Positions 33,612-43,201 of a stretch of DNA of 64,000 bases are shown piece after piece. Below the pieces are notes generated by a model, which saw nothing but the letters and a program-made list of their open reading frames with translations, did no database searches and had not been told where the DNA came from. Made by a program: the position numbers and the translations under genes. Origin of the DNA: Pseudofrankia nepalensis (lineage in GTDB: Bacteria > Actinomycetota > Actinomycetes > Frankiales > Frankiaceae); NCBI RefSeq assembly GCF_016786305.1, contig NZ_JADWYV010000008.1; one strand, given 5' to 3'. Numbering within the stretch: position 1 is the stretch's first letter; every line of letters begins with the position of its first letter.

Positions 33612-35923
33612 GCCGGCGGCGGCGCCTCGCCGGTGCCGTCGCCCGCGTCAATCCCGTCCGCTTCCGGCTGGGGTGGGACCGGCGGCGTGACCGTGGGCAG
33701 GAGCACATCGAGGCCGTAGCGCTGGCGGACGAACGCGGGGACGTCGGGATGCTCGCCGAGGTGCCGCTCCTCAAGGAGCGGCAGGATCTGTGTCTTCCAG
33801 ATCCGGGCGAGTCCGTCCTTCGTCGCCACCCGGGAGTTCATCAGGTACGACGGGCCGATGGCGGCGTCCCGGTCTGCGATTGCTCTGTTGAGCTCGTCGA
33901 GCAGGTCGGCGATGTGGGCTGGCTTGCCATTGTCCGCCAGCCAGCGACGGAGCATCCCCGCGACCGGCGGTTCGCCTGGGAAGAGGGATTGCCAGGCGAA
34001 GCGGCGCCGCATCGCGGCGTCGACCAGCGCGATCGACCGGTCAGCGGTGTTCATCGTGCCGATGAGGAAGACGTTCTTCGGCAGCGCAAAGTCGTCCTCT
34101 GGGGAGTACTGCAGCTGGATCGTCCTGTCCCGGTACTCCAGGAGGAAGTACAGCTCTCCGAAGACCTTCGCAAGGTTCGCCCGGTTGATCTCGTCGATCA
34201 CCAGGATGTAGGCCCCAGACGGGTTCGCCAGCGCAGCGGCGACCAGGCGGCGGAACGGGCCAGGCTCCTTGGCGAACTTGAAGGTGTCGTCGCCGGCCGT
34301 CGAGGGGCGGAAGCCTTCGACGAAGTCCTCATAGGCGTACGAAGGGTGGAACTGCACCAGCCGGTACTCACCGTTCGTCTGTTCAACGAGAGACTCAGCG
34401 ATCTCCTGCGCCAGATAGGTCTTGCCGGTACCGGGCGGGCCATAGAGCACGATCTGCTTCTTCTCGTTGAGCAGCTCCATCGTCTCGGTGAGCCACGGGA
34501 GGTCGACCAGCAGGTTGTCAGCGAACTCCTGGCTGGGGGCCGGCAGGTCCTGGAGCTGGGGCCGGACCTCGGGTTTGAAGGTCGTCTCCGCTGCCTTCAA
34601 TGCGGCCGCGACGGCCGGGTCGTCGACCGGAGCGGGGTCAATAACCTCCGCGCCGATCTCAAGCTGGGCCAACTGGAGGAACTCGCCCGCCTCGTCACCG
34701 AGGCCGCTGACCGTGAGCTGCCCGCGCAGCCGGTTCTGCGCCGCCTCCGAAAGATCGGACCGGTTGATCGGCTTGTCGGCATTGAGCCAGCGGACGGCGC
34801 GACGTCGGTCGGCCAGCGGAGTCTTCTGCTCCCAGGTCGGCGGCCCGTCGAGAATGCCGACGTAGACCTGGGGACCATCGACGGTCACGACCAGATCGCC
34901 GACCTGCATCCGATTGAAGAAGCGGTCGAGCAGCCCGATCCAGTTGCCTTCCTGGCTCGGTCGCAAGCCGGGCTCCGACGCGCGGACCAGCTGCGCGAGC
35001 TGCGTCCGCGACAGCCCGACAGGGATGTCCGGGTAGTCGGGCCAGGACATCGAGCAGTAGCCGTCGCGCAGCCACTCCGGGACGAGATTGGTCCGCGAGA
35101 TGTTGGCGCCGCGCACCAGCCAGCCGGTGTGAGTCGAGGCCGTCCCCTCGGGTTCGGTCGCCGGAGTCATCCACTGATCCCGCCACGGCGGCTGGAAGAA
35201 GTCGATCGGCCGGCCTTCCTTGAGGCTGAGCGCCTCCCAGAAGGCGGCAAAGTCCGCCTCCAGGTCGCCGCGCGGCCGCTGCCCCGCCAGGTAGCCGAAC
35301 GCCTCCATGATCGCGCCAGGGTGGTCGGCGCGCAGGCTGTTGAGGAACGTCCGCGGGAAGGCGAGGTGCAACAGCGCCCGGCGTTGACCGGCGGCCGTCG
35401 TCGTCGGCACCTGGTCGAGCAGGTCTCGGAAGTCCCACGGGCTCTTCAACAGGTCGGCGCGCAGCTCCGGCGCAAGGGCCTTCACCGCGGCGACGACGCT
35501 GGCCAGCCAGATCACCTGCGCCGGCCGGTACCGGTAGTACGCGATCCCCACCCAGATGACGCCGTTGTCGAGAGCACCGTCGAGGTCGGCGGGCAGCTTC
35601 AACGCGCCTGCGGACTCGTCGAACACCTTCCGGAGCGCGAGCCGCTTCGTCGAGCCGTTCATCCCCAGCACCGGCAGGAAGTGCAGGTAGAGGACCTCAG
35701 CCGCGAGCTGGACCACCTCCGGGCTGGCGTCCGCCAGCTCCACCCGAAGCTTGTCCAGAAAACTGCCCGGCCCCGCCGGGGGATGCTCCAGCCGGTACGC
35801 GAGGTCCAAGGCGTTTTCCTGGGTCCACACAGACCGGCCGGGCGCGAAGACGGAGTCGTCCTGAACGAAACCGCGCTCCAGCACCAGCCGCGCCGCCGCA
35901 TAGACCTGATCCTCGCCGCTCAC
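33608..35923 (-). CDS. mcrB: McrB-like AAA+ GTPase with extra N-terminal domains
   Basis: The protein has 771 residues from GTG at 35923, which has GGAGG 7 nt upstream; a longer TTG start at 35953 is less likely. AAA+ motifs are VLYGPPGTGKT (~494), LVIDEINRAN (~574) and the McrB-specific GTMNTADRS (~625), with AMRRRFAW after it. It should translocate DNA and switch on McrC cutting. The N-terminal ~430 residues are not the standard McrB reader. They include a helical block and, at ~265-400, WLVRGANISRTNLVPEW...GDLVVTVDGPQVYVGIL (quoted in parts), which resembles an EVE/PUA-type modified-base reader (inference). It follows the methylase gene by 85 bp, the only non-overlapping junction of the operon. 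Confidence 0.9.
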   Translation of the reverse strand: MSGEDQVYAAARLVLERGFVQDDSVFAPGRSVWTQENALDLAYRLEHPPAGPGSFLDKLRVELADASPEVVQLAAEVLYLHFLPVLGMNGSTKRLALRKVFDESAGALKLPADLDGALDNGVIWVGIAYYRYRPAQVIWLASVVAAVKALAPELRADLLKSPWDFRDLLDQVPTTTAAGQRRALLHLAFPRTFLNSLRADHPGAIMEAFGYLAGQRPRGDLEADFAAFWEALSLKEGRPIDFFQPPWRDQWMTPATEPEGTASTHTGWLVRGANISRTNLVPEWLRDGYCSMSWPDYPDIPVGLSRTQLAQLVRASEPGLRPSQEGNWIGLLDRFFNRMQVGDLVVTVDGPQVYVGILDGPPTWEQKTPLADRRRAVRWLNADKPINRSDLSEAAQNRLRGQLTVSGLGDEAGEFLQLAQLEIGAEVIDPAPVDDPAVAAALKAAETTFKPEVRPQLQDLPAPSQEFADNLLVDLPWLTETMELLNEKKQIVLYGPPGTGKTYLAQEIAESLVEQTNGEYRLVQFHPSYAYEDFVEGFRPSTAGDDTFKFAKEPGPFRRLVAAALANPSGAYILVIDEINRANLAKVFGELYFLLEYRDRTIQLQYSPEDDFALPKNVFLIGTMNTADRSIALVDAAMRRRFAWQSLFPGEPPVAGMLRRWLADNGKPAHIADLLDELNRAIADRDAAIGPSYLMNSRVATKDGLARIWKTQILPLLEERHLGEHPDVPAFVRQRYGLDVLLPTVTPPVPPQPEADGIDAGDGTGEAPPPA

Positions 35924-36008
35924 CGGCGTACCTCCACCGAGTTCAAGGGCCAAGCAGTAGGCAATGCATGCTCCTGCGATCCTCCGACTGCGACGCCCGA
36001 CGCGGGCA

Positions 36009-39000
36009 TCAGAACAGTGTCCCCTTTGGCTTGAAGAGGGCGCCAGTTAGGTCGTCGACCTCGATCTCCTCCTGTGCGGCCGGGCTGCTATCGCGATTCT
36101 GGGCGATGATCCTTCGGCGCCCATCGTCGGTGTGGCGAGGGCCATCGCCCGGAGGTGGGGTCAGCGGGGAGACGAAGTGGCCGGTGGCCATGGCGTCGTA
36201 GGCCGCAAGGACGAGGGTGCGGGTGCGAAACGTGCCGAAGGCCTTCTCCTCGTTCTTGCGAAGGACGAAGAATGAGTCCAAGACGTGCTCGGCCTCGGCA
36301 CGATTCAGGCCGTAGAGGTGCAGGTACGCCGCGTCCAACTCGGCCCGGATCTGCGCACGCCGCTCGGGGTCCCACCGGAACGGCGGACCATCGTCGTGCA
36401 GGTCGTCGGCATAGGGCGCCATGTCCCACGACGTGTACGACAGTTCCAGCACTCGCTCGGCAATCCAGTCCCGCAGCTCGACTGCCGAATCCCATGAGGC
36501 GGAGACGCAGTATGCCGTCGGCGGCATCACTGGGAGCTGTTCCATGTTACCAAAGGTGAGGTGTGCGCCGCTGATCTTCTGGCGTGCGGCATAGTCCACG
36601 ACCACACTCGAGAGATTGGCGTGAAGAGCAGCGAACTCGCGGTTATCTGTCAAGATAATCGGCTCCGTGTGGCCAACCGCGCCGGCAGGAAATACCGATG
36701 TGATCACAGTGCGTTCGTTGACGCTCGTCGTTATATCGCGCCAACCCAGCAGCCACTCACGGTTCCAGCGATCACCAAGTCTGTCGTGAACCGCGGAATT
36801 AATAAGCCAGTATTGCGGCCATGCTACCAAATCCGGGTCGCCATGTTGGTCATCATTTAGTCGCGGCAGGGTCCCCTTGTTAAGTTGCGCCTGCGTCGCC
36901 GCTTCGTAGGTCGCATACCGGTGATCGTACAAGTGCAACATCTTGCCCTCAACAAGAGGAAGCATCCGCTCATTGCCGCGAACGAAGGCGTCACCTTCCT
37001 CGGTCCAGCCATCCTGGCGTAGTTGCTTCTCTGTCCGGAAGTGCGACGAGTCGTTGGCCATGTCGAACATGCGGAGGAACGAGACGCCCCATGGGTTCTC
37101 GTCGCCATTGACGAGGACCGGGACGCGGCGGTGGATGCCGATGGTGATCTCGGCGTCGGTGCGGGAGCGGAAGACCGGCAGCGTCCCGCTGTTCGGGTTA
37201 ACCAGCAGAATCTCGTCAGGCAGCAGGACGAACCGCCGCTCCGGCAGATCCTGCAGGTGCCGGGTCGAAAAGGCTAGCGATGTATGGGAAAGCCGGAGGC
37301 CGCCGGTGGCACATAGCACTGCGAAACGGAACTTATTGGTAACGCCCGAAAAGATCTTCGCCTCGTTCTCGAAGTCGAGAAAGCCGGCGAGGGTCGATGT
37401 CTCAACCAAGTGTCGGAAGAAGGGCGCAGTAGTATCACCGGTCGCGATGTTGGTTGGGAGGACGACACCTGCTCGGCCATGCCGGGCGGTGATGGCAAGA
37501 TCGTGCTCCGCGAAGAGCTGGAACGTGTTGATGTCGCCGTGTCCGGTCAGCGGGTAGCGGCCCGAGTCATGACCGAACCCGCTTCCGATGTCGGCGGCGC
37601 GGAGCGCGCGTTGGTACTCGTCCCAGAGTGGTGGACGTTCATCCGGCAGCGTGGCGATCAGCTTCTTACGGGCCGCGGCGTTCGGGGCGTCGGCGATCTC
37701 GGGGGCGCGGGTCGCGAAGAACTCCTCGTCCTGGAGCTTGACCCGTTCCCACGGCGGGTTGCCGAGTACGCAGGCGAACCCGCCAGGGAGGATCTCGGGG
37801 AACTCCAGCGGCCAGTGGAAGAAGCGGTGGCTCTCCCGAAGCTCGGTAAGCTCCTTGATCTGCTCTCTGGTGAGTGCGGCGGCACCGTCCTCGCGGATTC
37901 TGATGATGGTCTCGGCGGTGGGCGGCGGCGGATCGGCGCGTAGGTCTTCCGGCCCCAGCGGAGTGACCTTGTTCTTGACCCGTTCTTCGCTCCGGCGGAC
38001 GGCGTCCGGGTCGAGCCGGTGGGGCCAGGCGAACGTGGCGCACCAGGCGTCGGCGGCGAGCCGCTCGCGCAGCATCGTCCCGTCGGACTCGGCCTTCGCC
38101 CACGCGTTCTTCTTCTGGTGGACGGCGGCCAGGCTGTCTTCAGGCAGATCCGCGACCTGCCTGAAGGCTGACCGCCACTCGCTGTGGATACCGAGGGCGA
38201 AGAGCGAGGACTCGGGGTTCTCCATCGCCTTGCGCTCGGCGCGGTTGCGCTTGCGGTAGTGAGCGACCTGGGCCTTGTCGTCTCCGACCTTGGCGGTGAA
38301 CGCCTCGTCGGGCAGGGCAAGCCGGACGAGTTCGATCTTGTCGCCGACGCGGGCGCCGTCGAGCAGCGGGTCGCCCGCTTCCGGGGCGGCGATCAGCTTC
38401 GGGTCGAGCAGGCTGTCGCCGATCAGCGCGTTGCCGACCTTGACGTGGGCGTCGAGGAAGGACAACGGCCGGCCGGGGTCGAGGGCTTCGAGCCAGAGGG
38501 CGACCTTGGCGAGTTCGGCGGCCATGGGGTTGAGGTCGACGCCGTAAATGCAGTGCGCGACGACGTCGCGCATGGCGGTCTGGGTGGCGGCGACCGGAGG
38601 TTCGGCTTCGCCGGTGCGGACGGCGGCGAGGCGGCGGGCGATCCGGCGGGCGGCGGCGGCGAGGAAGTGGCCGGAGCCGCACGCCGGATCGCAGACGGTG
38701 ACGGCGAGGAGGGCCTTCTCCCTCTCTTCCGCCGTCGTGCCGGACTTCTCGGCGTCGTCGAGTACCGGGTCGAGTGCCTCGTCGAGGAGGATTTCGACGA
38801 GGCCAGGCGGGGTGTAGTAGCTGCCGGTGGTCTTGCGGTCGTGGCCGGCGGCGACGTCGAGGATGAACTCTCCGCTTGCCACGTCGTACTGGGGGACGAG
38901 TTCGAGGAGGGACTCGTAGATGCCGCCGAGTTCTTCGGCGCCGAGGTTGCGGTAGTCGACCTGGCGGGGCAGGCCGGAATCGTCGCGGGTGACAGACAGC

Positions 39001-40259
39001 GCGCGTACCGCGGCGAGCAGGTCGGCGTTGGTGATTGTCGCGGCGCCGAGTGGGCCGAGTAGTTCGGGCTCGTAGATGCCGCCGAGACCGGGCAGTCCAA
39101 GCTCGGGCCGGCCCTGTTCGTCGCCGAGGCCGGCGAGGACGAGTTGGTGGGCGGTCCACAGGTCGTGGTGGCGGGCGCCGGAGACGCCGGAGCGGCGGCG
39201 GGAGAGCCGTCGGAGCCGGTCGGTGGAGAAGAACCGGGTGTAGGTGTCGCGGGCGGTCGGAGTGGCACCGGATGGGTGGAGCAGGTCGCGGTCCTCGGCG
39301 ACGAAGAGGACGAGTAGCTGGTAGACGACGCGGAGCAGCAGCCGGTAGTACTCGCGGCTGGGCAGTGTGCCGTCGGCGAGGGCGGCGCGCAGAGCGGTGT
39401 TGTCCGGATGACGGAGGAAGCCGCGGCCAAGGGTGACGAGTGCCTGGCTGACGCCGTCGCGCAGCGCGGTCAGGGCGCGGGTACCGCGGCTGATGCCTTC
39501 GGTGCGCCACCTTTCAAGCCAGCAGGTGTCGGGGCGGGCATCGCTGTCGGGGCGGGGCTCGACCCGGCTGGCGTGGGCGACGAGCCAGAGCAGGGCGAAG
39601 TCAGCGAAGACCTCGCCGTCGAACATCGCTTCGAGGTCGAACTCGACGTAAGCCTGGCGGACGAGCGAGGCCGAGTCGCGCAGCAGCCGAAGCCTCAGCC
39701 CATTGGAGACGAAGCCCCAGAGCAGGTCGGGTGCCCGGTTGAGCAGTTCCTGGACCATGGAGTGAGGCGCGGACGCGGCGGCGCCGGCGACACCCGCGGT
39801 GCGGTGGTCGAGGCTGATCCCAGCGCCGAGCAGGTGGATCGGGCTCTTGCCCCACAGATGAGAGACTGGATAGCTCTTGCTACCTGCGGACCCGTCGACG
39901 GCGATACCGCCGGCTGGCGCGGTTGGTAGACGGCCGTAGCCCAGCTCGGTGAATAGGACCTGGAGCCAGCGCCGGGTGGGCGTCGTCTCGGTGCCAAGAA
40001 CCGGCCCCGCTGGGACGACTCGGCGGAAGTCAGCCCACGCCGCTTGAAGCCTGGTGAACGATCGGTTCGCCGCCTCGCGGAGAGTTTCCTTGTCGACCAA
40101 GCCGTAGTCGGCCGGGCGGAGGCCGGACAGGTCGCGGCCGGCGGCGACGGCAATCAGCGCGTCGGCGGGCAGCAGGCCGCCGACAGTGCGGACAGCGGTG
40201 AAGGCGCCGACGATTCCGGCAGTACGGGCGCCTCGCGCGGACGGGAGCGGAGTGGTCAT
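36009..40259 (-). CDS. Large N6-adenine DNA methylase (Eco57I/PglX/DrmMI type)
   Basis: The protein has 1,416 residues. Methylase motif I is VCDPACGSGHFL (~523), followed by a YGVDLNPMAAELAKVALWLE segment (19 residues, ~580), and motif IV is LGNPPWE (~832), which gives N6-adenine chemistry. The size and layout match PglX of BREX and DrmMI of DISARM: a long N-terminal region (~1-500) and a C-terminal target-recognition-like part (~950-1416). In such systems it marks host DNA as self. Base composition falls noticeably between ~36,550 and 37,500. The ATG at 40259 overlaps the SNF2 stop (ATGA). No nuclease domain is visible. Confidence 0.88.
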   Translation of the reverse strand: MTTPLPSARGARTAGIVGAFTAVRTVGGLLPADALIAVAAGRDLSGLRPADYGLVDKETLREAANRSFTRLQAAWADFRRVVPAGPVLGTETTPTRRWLQVLFTELGYGRLPTAPAGGIAVDGSAGSKSYPVSHLWGKSPIHLLGAGISLDHRTAGVAGAAASAPHSMVQELLNRAPDLLWGFVSNGLRLRLLRDSASLVRQAYVEFDLEAMFDGEVFADFALLWLVAHASRVEPRPDSDARPDTCWLERWRTEGISRGTRALTALRDGVSQALVTLGRGFLRHPDNTALRAALADGTLPSREYYRLLLRVVYQLLVLFVAEDRDLLHPSGATPTARDTYTRFFSTDRLRRLSRRRSGVSGARHHDLWTAHQLVLAGLGDEQGRPELGLPGLGGIYEPELLGPLGAATITNADLLAAVRALSVTRDDSGLPRQVDYRNLGAEELGGIYESLLELVPQYDVASGEFILDVAAGHDRKTTGSYYTPPGLVEILLDEALDPVLDDAEKSGTTAEEREKALLAVTVCDPACGSGHFLAAAARRIARRLAAVRTGEAEPPVAATQTAMRDVVAHCIYGVDLNPMAAELAKVALWLEALDPGRPLSFLDAHVKVGNALIGDSLLDPKLIAAPEAGDPLLDGARVGDKIELVRLALPDEAFTAKVGDDKAQVAHYRKRNRAERKAMENPESSLFALGIHSEWRSAFRQVADLPEDSLAAVHQKKNAWAKAESDGTMLRERLAADAWCATFAWPHRLDPDAVRRSEERVKNKVTPLGPEDLRADPPPPTAETIIRIREDGAAALTREQIKELTELRESHRFFHWPLEFPEILPGGFACVLGNPPWERVKLQDEEFFATRAPEIADAPNAAARKKLIATLPDERPPLWDEYQRALRAADIGSGFGHDSGRYPLTGHGDINTFQLFAEHDLAITARHGRAGVVLPTNIATGDTTAPFFRHLVETSTLAGFLDFENEAKIFSGVTNKFRFAVLCATGGLRLSHTSLAFSTRHLQDLPERRFVLLPDEILLVNPNSGTLPVFRSRTDAEITIGIHRRVPVLVNGDENPWGVSFLRMFDMANDSSHFRTEKQLRQDGWTEEGDAFVRGNERMLPLVEGKMLHLYDHRYATYEAATQAQLNKGTLPRLNDDQHGDPDLVAWPQYWLINSAVHDRLGDRWNREWLLGWRDITTSVNERTVITSVFPAGAVGHTEPIILTDNREFAALHANLSSVVVDYAARQKISGAHLTFGNMEQLPVMPPTAYCVSASWDSAVELRDWIAERVLELSYTSWDMAPYADDLHDDGPPFRWDPERRAQIRAELDAAYLHLYGLNRAEAEHVLDSFFVLRKNEEKAFGTFRTRTLVLAAYDAMATGHFVSPLTPPPGDGPRHTDDGRRRIIAQNRDSSPAAQEEIEVDDLTGALFKPKGTLF

Positions 40260-43201
40260 GACTGGGCCGCCGGAAGGTGCAGGTAGACGCCGAGGATGTC
40301 GGCGGGGCGTTGGGCTTTGACGGTCAGGCCGCGGCGGACCAGGTTGCCGGTCGAACCCGCGGCTTCGCGGACGCGGCGGTGGCTCGCCAGCAGGTCGGCG
40401 GCGAGCTGGTCGCCGACGTCGTCGAGGTGGCCGGTGACCGCGTCGAGCCGGTTGATCACGCGGCTGATATCGGCGGCGGCGAGGTCGCGGGGGTAGTTCG
40501 CGGCGGGACGGGCGTCGAGCTGGGCGGCGATGGCCTGTTCGTCGAGCCAGGTCGGGTCGGCGGGGGTGCCGGTGAAGGCGAGGATGCGGGCCTCCTCGGC
40601 GACGAGTGGCCGGATGCCTGCCCGGCCGGGCAGGGCGAGGTGAAGCCGGTAGCGGACGAGCAGCAGAGTGGTGCGTTTGTCGACCGCCTTGGTCACCATG
40701 ACGCCGCAGCGGCGGGCCGGGCGGTCGGGCTCGTCGATGCCGACGGGGTCGAGCGCGGTGTCGAGGACGTAGCGCGCGAGGGTCTCGACCGTCGCGTCGG
40801 TGCGGGTGAGGACGACCTCGCCGGGCGCGGCCGGCAGCGACGGGGTGAGCAACAGATCGTCCACAGCCGTGCTGGTGGACCGCCGGCCGGGACGGCCACG
40901 GCGAGCGTCGAGGATTTCTCGGCTGATCTCGTCGCGCAGGGTCGGCGGGAGGCCGGCTGTGACCACGTTGAATCGCCCGTCGCCGCGCGGGTGCGCAGGA
41001 GACCGAAGCGACCCGAACGCGCCGAGAGTGAACATCCGGACCTCGTCCGGCCCACCGAGGCTGCCTCGGATCGCCTCGACCTCGCGGGCGACCTCCTCGG
41101 GGCGGATCTGTTCCTGGGCAAACAGGCTGCGGGACCGTCGTTCGCGTTCGGCGGCTGAGGTCCAGCGGGCGAGCAGGTCCGCGCGGGCCGCCTCGCCGAT
41201 CCCTTCCAGCTCCATTTGGCCGGGCGCGGTCCTCGTACTGAGCAGCCCTTCGAGGACGGCTGACAGGACGGTGTCCGAGTCGACGGGGACGGGGACGGAG
41301 ACGCCGGTGTCGCGGCGGATCGCGGCGTGGCGGCGGAGCAGCACGTCGAGGACGAGCCGGTCGATGGGGTTGTCGGCGCCGAAGTAGGTGACGGCGTGGA
41401 CGACCCGAGCGGGCTGATTGAACCGGTCTACGCGGCCCTCGCGCTGTTCGTGGCGGGTCGGGTTCCAGGACAGGTCGTAGTGGACGACGGCGGAGAAGTG
41501 CTGGTGAAGGTTGATGCCCTCTGACAGGCAGTCGGTCGCGACAAGCACCCGCTTCCTCGTGTCAGCGCTGCGCTCGGCGAGATCGGCGACGGTGGCGGCG
41601 CGGTCGTCGGGTGGTTGCTGGCCGGTAACGGCGGCGACCTCGACGCCGGCGAAGCCCTTGGCCTCGCGCAGGGCGTTCGCGAGGTAGGTGGCGGTGGCGA
41701 TGTAACGGCAGAAGACGACGACGGCGTCGCCGCCATCAAGGAGTTTCTTGACGATCTCGATGCCGCGGGCGAGTTTCGCGTCGTTCTTGGGCCCGTACAG
41801 CTTCTCCGCGGCCTTCGTCATCTCGGCGAGGCGGCGCTTGGAGGCGTCGAGCTGGGCGCCGGGGCTGGTGTCGGCGCCGTCGACCGAGGCCGCGTCGGTG
41901 AGGTCGAGGACGGTCGCCTCGCCGATCGCGTCGGCGTCGGCGACGTCCTCGGCGTCGGCGAACCCGCCGCGGTTGCGCAACGTCTCGACCGCGGCGGCCG
42001 GCGACGAAGCGAGGGCGCGCAGCAGCGCGAGGACGGACCACCAGCGAACCCGCTGGGCGACCTTGCCGCCCGACGGGTCGGTGACGCTTTCGCGGGCGTA
42101 GGCGAGGACGTCGTCGAACAGGTCCTGGTAGGCGCCGGTGAGCTGGTAGGACTCCTCGGCCGTCTGCCGGTCCGGGAACTCCGTCGTCTCCTGGAGCGAC
42201 GTGCCTTTGAGGTACTCGCGGATGTCGGCGCGTTGCCGCTGGATCAGGTGGCGGGCGATCCGCTCCCGGTCGCGGCGGCGTGCGTCACCGGACAGGTCGT
42301 CAGGTAGGTCGGTCAGCGCCGGGTCGAGCAGTCCGAGGAGGGCGCGGAAAGCGGCCGTCTTCCCGCTGTGCGGGGTCGCGGTCAACAGCAGCAGGTGGCG
42401 TTCCGGGTTGGCGGCGATGCCGGTGAGCAGGGCCTGGCGCTGCTGGGTCGCGCGGCCAGTCGCGTTCGCGCCGTCGTCGGCGGCGACACAGGTGTGGGCC
42501 TCGTCGACGACCACCAGGTCGGGGCAGGCGCGGAGGAACTCGTCGCGGCGGCGGGCCGACTTGATGAAGTCGGTCGAGACGATCGTGTACGGGTGATGCT
42601 CGAAGAGCGACTCACCCGGCGGCAGGTCGCGTTCGAGGCGGCCGGCGGTCGAAGCGAGGACCAGCGTGGTCCGCAGGCCGAACTTCTCCGCGAGCTCGTC
42701 ATGCCACTGCTGGGCCAGCGCCGGCGAGCACAGCACGGTGAACCGGCTGGCGCTGCCCTGGGCGAGCAGCTCGGCGACGATCAGCCCCGCCTCGACGGTC
42801 TTCCCGATGCCAACACCATCGGCGATCAGGAGCCGGACCGTGTCCATCCGCAACGCCATCAGCAGCGGCACCAGCTGATAGGAGCGCGGCGTGACCGCCA
42901 GTCCGGCGAGGCTGCGGAACGGGCCGCCAGACGAGCGGAACCCGAGGCGCAGCGCCGAGCGCAGTAGCCGAGCGCTCGCGGCGTCACCCAGGTCGGACGC
43001 GTCCGGTCGGGGGAACCTCGCCGCCTCGACCGGTTCCAGCGAGGGGAGCACCCCGGCGACCTCGTCCTCGGTGCCGCCCAGTGGGCGCAGCAGCATCAGC
43101 TCTGCGGTGGTGCCTGGCAGCACGACCCACTCGCGCCCACGGGCGCGCACCAGCGAACCGATCGCGAACGGGCTCGGGGCTGTCTCGGCCGTAGTGGTCA
43201 T
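40256..43201 (-). CDS. SNF2-family helicase (DrmD-like)
   Basis: The protein has 981 residues from the ATG at 43201 (MTTTAETAPSPF), which overlaps the upstream helicase stop as ATGA; the frame is open 63 more codons. Helicase motifs are IADGVGIGKTVEAGLI (~110), VVVDEAHTC (~235), LLLTATPHSG (~275), and motif VI QREGRVDRFNQ near 600. The HepA/SNF2 layout with DGVGIGKT in place of DEMGLGKT and a long C-terminal region is what DISARM class 1 DrmD shows. It probably moves on or remodels invading DNA for the rest of the complex (inference from the family). Confidence 0.88.
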   Translation of the reverse strand: MTTTAETAPSPFAIGSLVRARGREWVVLPGTTAELMLLRPLGGTEDEVAGVLPSLEPVEAARFPRPDASDLGDAASARLLRSALRLGFRSSGGPFRSLAGLAVTPRSYQLVPLLMALRMDTVRLLIADGVGIGKTVEAGLIVAELLAQGSASRFTVLCSPALAQQWHDELAEKFGLRTTLVLASTAGRLERDLPPGESLFEHHPYTIVSTDFIKSARRRDEFLRACPDLVVVDEAHTCVAADDGANATGRATQQRQALLTGIAANPERHLLLLTATPHSGKTAAFRALLGLLDPALTDLPDDLSGDARRRDRERIARHLIQRQRADIREYLKGTSLQETTEFPDRQTAEESYQLTGAYQDLFDDVLAYARESVTDPSGGKVAQRVRWWSVLALLRALASSPAAAVETLRNRGGFADAEDVADADAIGEATVLDLTDAASVDGADTSPGAQLDASKRRLAEMTKAAEKLYGPKNDAKLARGIEIVKKLLDGGDAVVVFCRYIATATYLANALREAKGFAGVEVAAVTGQQPPDDRAATVADLAERSADTRKRVLVATDCLSEGINLHQHFSAVVHYDLSWNPTRHEQREGRVDRFNQPARVVHAVTYFGADNPIDRLVLDVLLRRHAAIRRDTGVSVPVPVDSDTVLSAVLEGLLSTRTAPGQMELEGIGEAARADLLARWTSAAERERRSRSLFAQEQIRPEEVAREVEAIRGSLGGPDEVRMFTLGAFGSLRSPAHPRGDGRFNVVTAGLPPTLRDEISREILDARRGRPGRRSTSTAVDDLLLTPSLPAAPGEVVLTRTDATVETLARYVLDTALDPVGIDEPDRPARRCGVMVTKAVDKRTTLLLVRYRLHLALPGRAGIRPLVAEEARILAFTGTPADPTWLDEQAIAAQLDARPAANYPRDLAAADISRVINRLDAVTGHLDDVGDQLAADLLASHRRVREAAGSTGNLVRRGLTVKAQRPADILGVYLHLPAAQS

